DNA of 32,724 bases, taken from contig CANPYF010000005.1 in assembly GCA_947587925.1 (NCBI GenBank), positions 1 to 32,724 of the forward strand, read 5' to 3'. Shown piece by piece: positions 29,239-32,724 of the stretch. The notes under the pieces were generated by a model that was given only the letters and a program-made list of their open reading frames with translations, searched no databases and was not told the DNA's origin. Within the stretch, counting starts at the first letter, position 1, and each line of letters starts with the position of its first letter. The DNA comes from an uncultured Ruminococcus sp. (GTDB lineage: Bacteria; Bacillota; Clostridia; Oscillospirales; Ruminococcaceae). The position numbers and the translations under genes are program-made.

Positions 29239-30077
29239 ATGAAATGACCAACAAGATGATAAAAGACCGCGCGAAAAAGCTGCTCAAAGAGCATATTGTT
29301 GCGGCTGTCATCTCCTCACTTTACCTGTTCAGCGTACTGATACTGATAGTGCTGCTTGAAACGATAATTTTCATAGGTCTGCGGCTGCTCGGGGTAGATC
29401 ACCACATTTTCAGCCTGAGATTCTATGTCCAAAAACCGCTTGCGGTACTTTTTCTTGCATTAAGGATCGCGGGGTATTATGCCATTTTCAGCACGCAGGC
29501 ATATATCGTGCGGCGGTCGGTCATCGGCTTTGCGAATGACGATAAGACCTTGGAGCGTTATCTTGCCGCCCACCTGCGGCTGCTGCTGATGCCCTCGCTC
29601 AAATGCTCCATGCAGCTTGCGGGGCTGAAAATACTGGTACTGTCGCCCGCCGCGTTCAGCGCATACGGCATTGCAAAGTCAGCGCAGATAGGCAGTTCGG
29701 GCAAAATATCCATAGCGGGACTTTTCATATTCATGCTCTGCATAGGATTTACCATAGTCTGGATAGGCGTGTGCATACACTATTTTATGTCGCTGTCGCT
29801 CGTAAAATATATACTTGTGCTCAATCCGCGCACCGAATTTTTTTCCGCCTGCGATCTATCCATAAAACTGATGGAGGGCAAGCACTACCGTGTGATGATG
29901 TTCTACTTTTCATTTATCCCCTTCCTGCCCGCCGTACTGCTCATATACCCCTGCCTTGTCATACTCCCATACTTTATGGACTGCCGTATGATACTCGCCA
30001 AAGAGATAATGGGCGTCCACTGGCAGGATAAACTCCCCGCAATGGCAAGACGCTGGGAAAAGCGTCAGAGAAAATAG
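29235..30077 (+). CDS. Predicted multi-pass membrane protein
   Basis: 280 residues. TTG at 29235 overlaps the phosphatase stop (TTGA) and has GGAGGA eight bases upstream; the later ATG at 29244 is too far from that site. A basic N-terminus (KMIKDRAKKLLKEH) leads to about six hydrophobic segments, including AAVISSLYLFSVLILIVLLETIIFIG, LAVLFLALRIAGYYAIF, SIAGLFIFMLCIGFTIVWIGVCIHYFM and FIPFLPAVLLIYPCLVILPYFM. The layout (basic N-terminal helix, even helices, an internal EFFSACDLSIKLMEGKHYR amphipathic stretch) resembles DUF975-type integral membrane proteins, but I cannot confirm that. Last gene of the operon, followed by a terminator. Confidence 0.8.
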   Translation: MNEMTNKMIKDRAKKLLKEHIVAAVISSLYLFSVLILIVLLETIIFIGLRLLGVDHHIFSLRFYVQKPLAVLFLALRIAGYYAIFSTQAYIVRRSVIGFANDDKTLERYLAAHLRLLLMPSLKCSMQLAGLKILVLSPAAFSAYGIAKSAQIGSSGKISIAGLFIFMLCIGFTIVWIGVCIHYFMSLSLVKYILVLNPRTEFFSACDLSIKLMEGKHYRVMMFYFSFIPFLPAVLLIYPCLVILPYFMDCRMILAKEIMGVHWQDKLPAMARRWEKRQRK

Positions 30078-30094
30078 TTATCCGCCCAAAAACT

Positions 30095-30129
30095 TATCCC
30101 CTGTCTTTTTAAAAACAGGGGATATTTTT
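30095..30129. terminator. Bidirectional intrinsic terminator
   Basis: TATCCCCTGT...ACAGGGGATA stem followed by TTTTT; an AAAAAC run on the left supplies U residues for the convergent minus-strand gene that ends at 30137. Confidence 0.9.
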
Positions 30130-30136
30130 ATGAGCA

Positions 30137-32290
30137 TTATTTTATAATACCGTCGTAATATTTCCACATATCGTTATGTATGCTCTCGCTTATTTCGGCA
30201 ACGTTTCTCATTCGCTGCGCACCTGTGCGGTTTGACAGGCAAATTATTATGTACGGGTGCTTGGCGTTGACGAGCGCGGTCTCGTTGTAAAGTACGTCCG
30301 TCCAGCCGCTCTTTTCATAAACCGTGTAACGGTTGCCGAGCTGATTGCGTATGTTAGCCGCGCAGGTGGTGGAGAATACCTGCTTTGCAAAGGTCTTGTA
30401 TCTGCCCTTTTTGAAGTAATCCCACATATTGTTCCATTCTCTCGCCGAATCGCAGGCGCTTACATAGCCCCAGCGCTGCCAGCTGTTTACCGAGGGAGTG
30501 CAGCCTAAAGATGTGATAAACTTATTGTATCCGTCATAGCCGAACTTGTCCTGCATCATATAATAGCCGCAATTGTCGCTGTATTGACCGATAAGTTCGA
30601 TAACGCGGCGAATGGTGTATTTGGTGTAGAACGGCTGAGTTTTTAACCAGCTTGAACCGCCGTTATAATCGCTCGGCTGATAGGTGAGCACCGTGTCGAG
30701 ATTGGGGCTTCCGTCCTCCATTTGCCTGAAGCAATAGAGCAGATACGGCATTTTTACCGTGCTTGCCGTGCCGAAGTAGGTGTCTGCGTTATAAGCCACC
30801 GTCGAGCCGCTGTCTATATCGTAAAGGATATATCCCGCGTCGCCGCCGAGAGAGTTGAGCGCGTTATAAAGCTGAGATGACTTGCTTGACGAGAGCTTGT
30901 AGCCCTGTGCGTTGACCTGTTTTACGCTGCGCGAATTGCTGTAGGAGTTCATTATCTCGTTTATGCTCTTTTTGTTAAAGGTCATGCCGCTTATTTTTGA
31001 TGAGCATTTTCCGTTTGCGGTGCATTCGTCGACCTTGGATACGGCGCGCATTTTGAAATACAGTTTTTTGCCGCTCGGCATCAGGGAGGTCTTTACGCTC
31101 GTCTTGGTCTTGCTGACCTCTTTGAACAGCGTGTATTTTCCGTCCTTTTCGGTGGCGTAATAAAGCTGATATTTATTCGCATTCTCGACCTTGCTCCATT
31201 TAAAGGTAATGTAGCCCTTTCCGGGTACGGTGCAGGAGAAATTCTTGACCTGTCCGGGCTTGGCGGTAAAGCGTTTTTTGAGCGGAGCGCCCTCATACTG
31301 CGTATCGCCCGTCTTTACGACCGCAGCCACGCGGTAGGTATTTTTTTGTCCCGCTTTCCTGTCGGTCATCTTATATGACGTGCTTGAAGTATTTTTCAGC
31401 AGTTTCCAGCTTTTGCTCTCGGGCAGATACAGATACACATTATAGCTGTCCGCGCCCTTGACCGCGCTCCATTTGAGCGTATAGCCGCTTGTGGTGACGC
31501 TTGCCGTTTTAAGGCTTGTTGCAGTTTCGGGCAGCGTTGCGGTATAAAGTCGGGTATATCCGGAATATTTTTTAGTTCCGTCCGCAGCATTGCGGTATGC
31601 CCTTATGCAGTAATAGGTCTTAGCCGCAGACGGTTTACCCGCGATAGTCCTTTTTAGCAGCGTAGTCGAGGTGAGCAGATCCCAATTCTGCGTATTTGAA
31701 TTATACTCATAAAGTTCATAGCCGTCCGCGCCCTTGACAGCGTTCCAGCTTATGGTGTAGCCGCTTGTCGAATTGTTTGACGCTTTCAGCCCCGTCACTT
31801 CGCCGATCTCGGGCGATTCGATAATGTTAAAATTAACGGTGACAGAACCGGTGAACCTGCCGATACCGGTTATCGTTACCGAAGCCTTGCCCACCTTAGT
31901 ATTATCGGCGTATTCGATATTGTAGTCAACGCCCTCTTCAAGCTGAACGCCGTCATAGGTAACAGTCACCTCCGGCTCGATCGGTTTGCCGGTATATTCC
32001 GCATCAGCTATCGGAGATATTTCAGCCTGCGAGATATCGCTTATCTGCGGATCATCGGTACTGCTGCTGTCATCAGGCTGCGAACTGTCGGTGCTGTCTG
32101 TACCGCTGTCGGTACTGCTGTCGTTGGTATCAGTATCTGATACGGTATCCGTGTCGGATACGGTATCCGAACCGCCTGTTTCCGCGATCGTTGATAAACC
32201 GTAAGGTTCAGCGTAAGCGGGGAATGCCGACAGAGACGACAATGCGATAAGCATTGCCGCGGCGGCAGCCGCTATTCTTTTATTTACCAT
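30137..32290 (-). CDS. Secreted FN3 protein with class A beta-lactamase-like serine hydrolase domain
   Basis: 717 residues from the ATG at 32290, seven bases after GGGAGGAA; the track TTG at 32305 lies inside that ribosome site. Signal peptide cleaved near PAYA-E28. A Ser/Thr/Asp linker (40-88), a YTGKPIEPEVTVTYDG-type domain (about 91-158) and three FN3 domains (about 163-252, 257-343, 345-437) precede the C-terminal hydrolase (about 465-717). Catalytic motifs of the serine beta-lactamase/PBP fold: S510-x-x-K513 (GTASTVKMPYLL), S571-D-N573 (QYSDNCG) and K660-S-G662 (EKSGWT). The class A deacylating Glu motif (ExxLN) is not visible, so peptidoglycan or peptide hydrolysis is as likely as beta-lactam resistance. 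Own promoter; terminator shared with the operon opposite. Confidence 0.87.
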   Translation of the reverse strand: MVNKRIAAAAAAMLIALSSLSAFPAYAEPYGLSTIAETGGSDTVSDTDTVSDTDTNDSSTDSGTDSTDSSQPDDSSSTDDPQISDISQAEISPIADAEYTGKPIEPEVTVTYDGVQLEEGVDYNIEYADNTKVGKASVTITGIGRFTGSVTVNFNIIESPEIGEVTGLKASNNSTSGYTISWNAVKGADGYELYEYNSNTQNWDLLTSTTLLKRTIAGKPSAAKTYYCIRAYRNAADGTKKYSGYTRLYTATLPETATSLKTASVTTSGYTLKWSAVKGADSYNVYLYLPESKSWKLLKNTSSTSYKMTDRKAGQKNTYRVAAVVKTGDTQYEGAPLKKRFTAKPGQVKNFSCTVPGKGYITFKWSKVENANKYQLYYATEKDGKYTLFKEVSKTKTSVKTSLMPSGKKLYFKMRAVSKVDECTANGKCSSKISGMTFNKKSINEIMNSYSNSRSVKQVNAQGYKLSSSKSSQLYNALNSLGGDAGYILYDIDSGSTVAYNADTYFGTASTVKMPYLLYCFRQMEDGSPNLDTVLTYQPSDYNGGSSWLKTQPFYTKYTIRRVIELIGQYSDNCGYYMMQDKFGYDGYNKFITSLGCTPSVNSWQRWGYVSACDSAREWNNMWDYFKKGRYKTFAKQVFSTTCAANIRNQLGNRYTVYEKSGWTDVLYNETALVNAKHPYIIICLSNRTGAQRMRNVAEISESIHNDMWKYYDGIIK

Positions 32291-32362
32291 TGTTATTCCT
32301 CCCAAAATATATATTTTTAAACTTTATATATCTGTAATTTTTACGTTTTGCCGTCTTCTATA

Positions 32363-32391
32363 ATTATAGCAAAATGCGGGGGAGATGTCAA
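32363..32391 (-). promoter_or_regulatory. Sigma-A promoter for the FN3/serine hydrolase gene
   Basis: On the minus strand, TTGACA (32391-32386), 17-base spacer, TATAAT (32368-32363). The leader is about 65 bases. Confidence 0.85.
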
Positions 32392-32463
32392 TAACAATAT
32401 GATTACAATTTCGGGGCGGACCTTTTCAAGAGATATGACTTTTACGTTGTGGCGTCCGCCCTT

Positions 32464-32486
32464 AAAATTCGCCGATGGCGAATTTT
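32464..32486. repeat. Short perfect palindrome with three-base loop
   Basis: AAAATTCGCC-GAT-GGCGAATTTT. It has the same short-loop architecture as the GAA/GTA/GCA palindromes elsewhere in the window. No gene lies between 32306 and 32585. Confidence 0.7.
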
Positions 32487-32510
32487 CCAAGGGAAAGTGG
32501 GCATACAGAA

Positions 32511-32536
32511 AGACCGTGCAAACGCTTGCACGGTCT
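32511..32536 (-). terminator. Probable terminator of the minus-strand gene entering from the right
   Basis: AGACCGTGCAA-ACGC-TTGCACGGTCT, 11 perfect base pairs. On the minus strand it is followed only by TTTCTG, a weak U-tract, about 50 bases past the stop at 32586. Confidence 0.6.
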
Positions 32537-32585
32537 CTCCTGTAATGAAGTAAAAGAATATGAAAAAATATTGTAGAATTCCTTT

Positions 32586-32723
32586 TTATCTGAAATTATT
32601 ATAGAAGTCATAGAAATCCTCAAAGCCGCCCATACCGCCGTTGTCCTGCGGCTGACTGCCTTGCTGCGACTCCGACTGGTCGAGCGCTTCATCAAGCGTT
32701 ACGTCAAGGTCGATAATATTATC
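32586..32723 (-). CDS. C-terminal fragment of an unidentified protein (cut by window end)
   Basis: Read on the minus strand from 32723, an open frame gives DNIIDLDVTLDEALDQSES, then a Gln/Ser/Gly-rich linker and the end GGFEDFYDFYNNFR before TAA at 32586. The track ORF at 32462-32695 is another frame. The DVTLDEALD strand followed by a flexible tail ending in FYDFYNNFR recalls the end of PDZ-containing HtrA-type serine proteases of clostridia, but 45 residues are too few to decide. Confidence 0.5.
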   Translation of the reverse strand, partial: DNIIDLDVTLDEALDQSESQQGSQPQDNGGMGGFEDFYDFYNNFR

Positions 32724-32724
32724 T

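Noticed and set aside
30137-32290. Calling the gene an antibiotic-resistance beta-lactamase
   Set aside because: The fold motifs fit, but the deacylation motif is not seen and the modular surface architecture points to another role.

Overview
This window looks like a chromosome segment from a low-to-moderate-GC anaerobic Firmicute of the Ruminococcus / Oscillospiraceae type. Pointers are a SpoVT sporulation regulator, strong AGGAGG-type ribosome sites, frequent TTG starts, canonical sigma-A promoters with 17-bp spacers, and a set of secreted enzymes decorated with fibronectin type III (FN3) and Ig-like modules, including a GH5 cellulase. I see no rRNA, tRNA, transposase, phage gene or CRISPR array. 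The genus is inferred from gene content only.

Layout. 1-1.1 kb: tail of an MFS transporter, then spoVT. 1.1-2.2 kb (minus): a membrane-anchored protein with a cohesin-like domain. 2.6-5.8 kb: a GntR/YtrA-type regulator, ABC ATPase and ABC permease operon with a well-formed promoter, a YtrA-like operator and a terminator. 6.1-8.4 kb: secreted GH5 endoglucanase. 8.6-11.9 kb: membrane protein, lipoprotein and RecQ helicase. 12-14.7 kb: a YkgJ-type cysteine-cluster protein (minus) and asparagine synthetase B. 15-16.4 kb: secreted FN3/transglutaminase-like protein. 16.4-19 kb (minus): PrsW-family intramembrane protease overlapping a BspA-type leucine-rich-repeat surface protein. 19.4-25.1 kb: a two-gene unit of an unrecognised 140-residue protein and a giant DUF4132-type protein of about 1718 residues. 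25.4-30.1 kb: probable four-gene operon (secreted beta-helix protein, DUF5662-type protein, histidine phosphatase, membrane protein). 30.1-32.3 kb (minus): secreted FN3 protein ending in a class A beta-lactamase-like serine hydrolase domain. 32.6 kb to the end: C-terminus of another minus-strand gene.

The most unusual layer is intergenic. At least four families of structured repeats fill nearly every long gap. Family A (four copies) is a modular element made of a GTCTGARC-type hairpin, a conserved spacer, a CTATTAC/GTAATAG hairpin and a GTTCTAAC tail. Every copy points towards, and lies just upstream of, a start codon (cohesin-like gene, gntR, recQ, asnB), and two copies lie inside predicted 5' UTRs. 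Families B and C are compound elements (core TTGCAAGGGTGATGTATGCC, then a GAGGGGTTTGGGG module ending in a T-run) that reach into the 3' ends of two genes. Family D is a C/G-rich hairpin shortly upstream of three promoters. Many of the short palindromes share a GNA trinucleotide loop. Related 18-nt-period palindromic repeats also occur in frame inside two coding regions.

The genes fit a gut or rumen fibre-degrading lifestyle: secreted polysaccharide-active and cell-surface proteins with shared accessory modules, a cell-envelope-stress-type ABC operon, and a membrane protease. The best candidates for something undescribed are the family A leader element and the 140-aa/DUF4132 pair.
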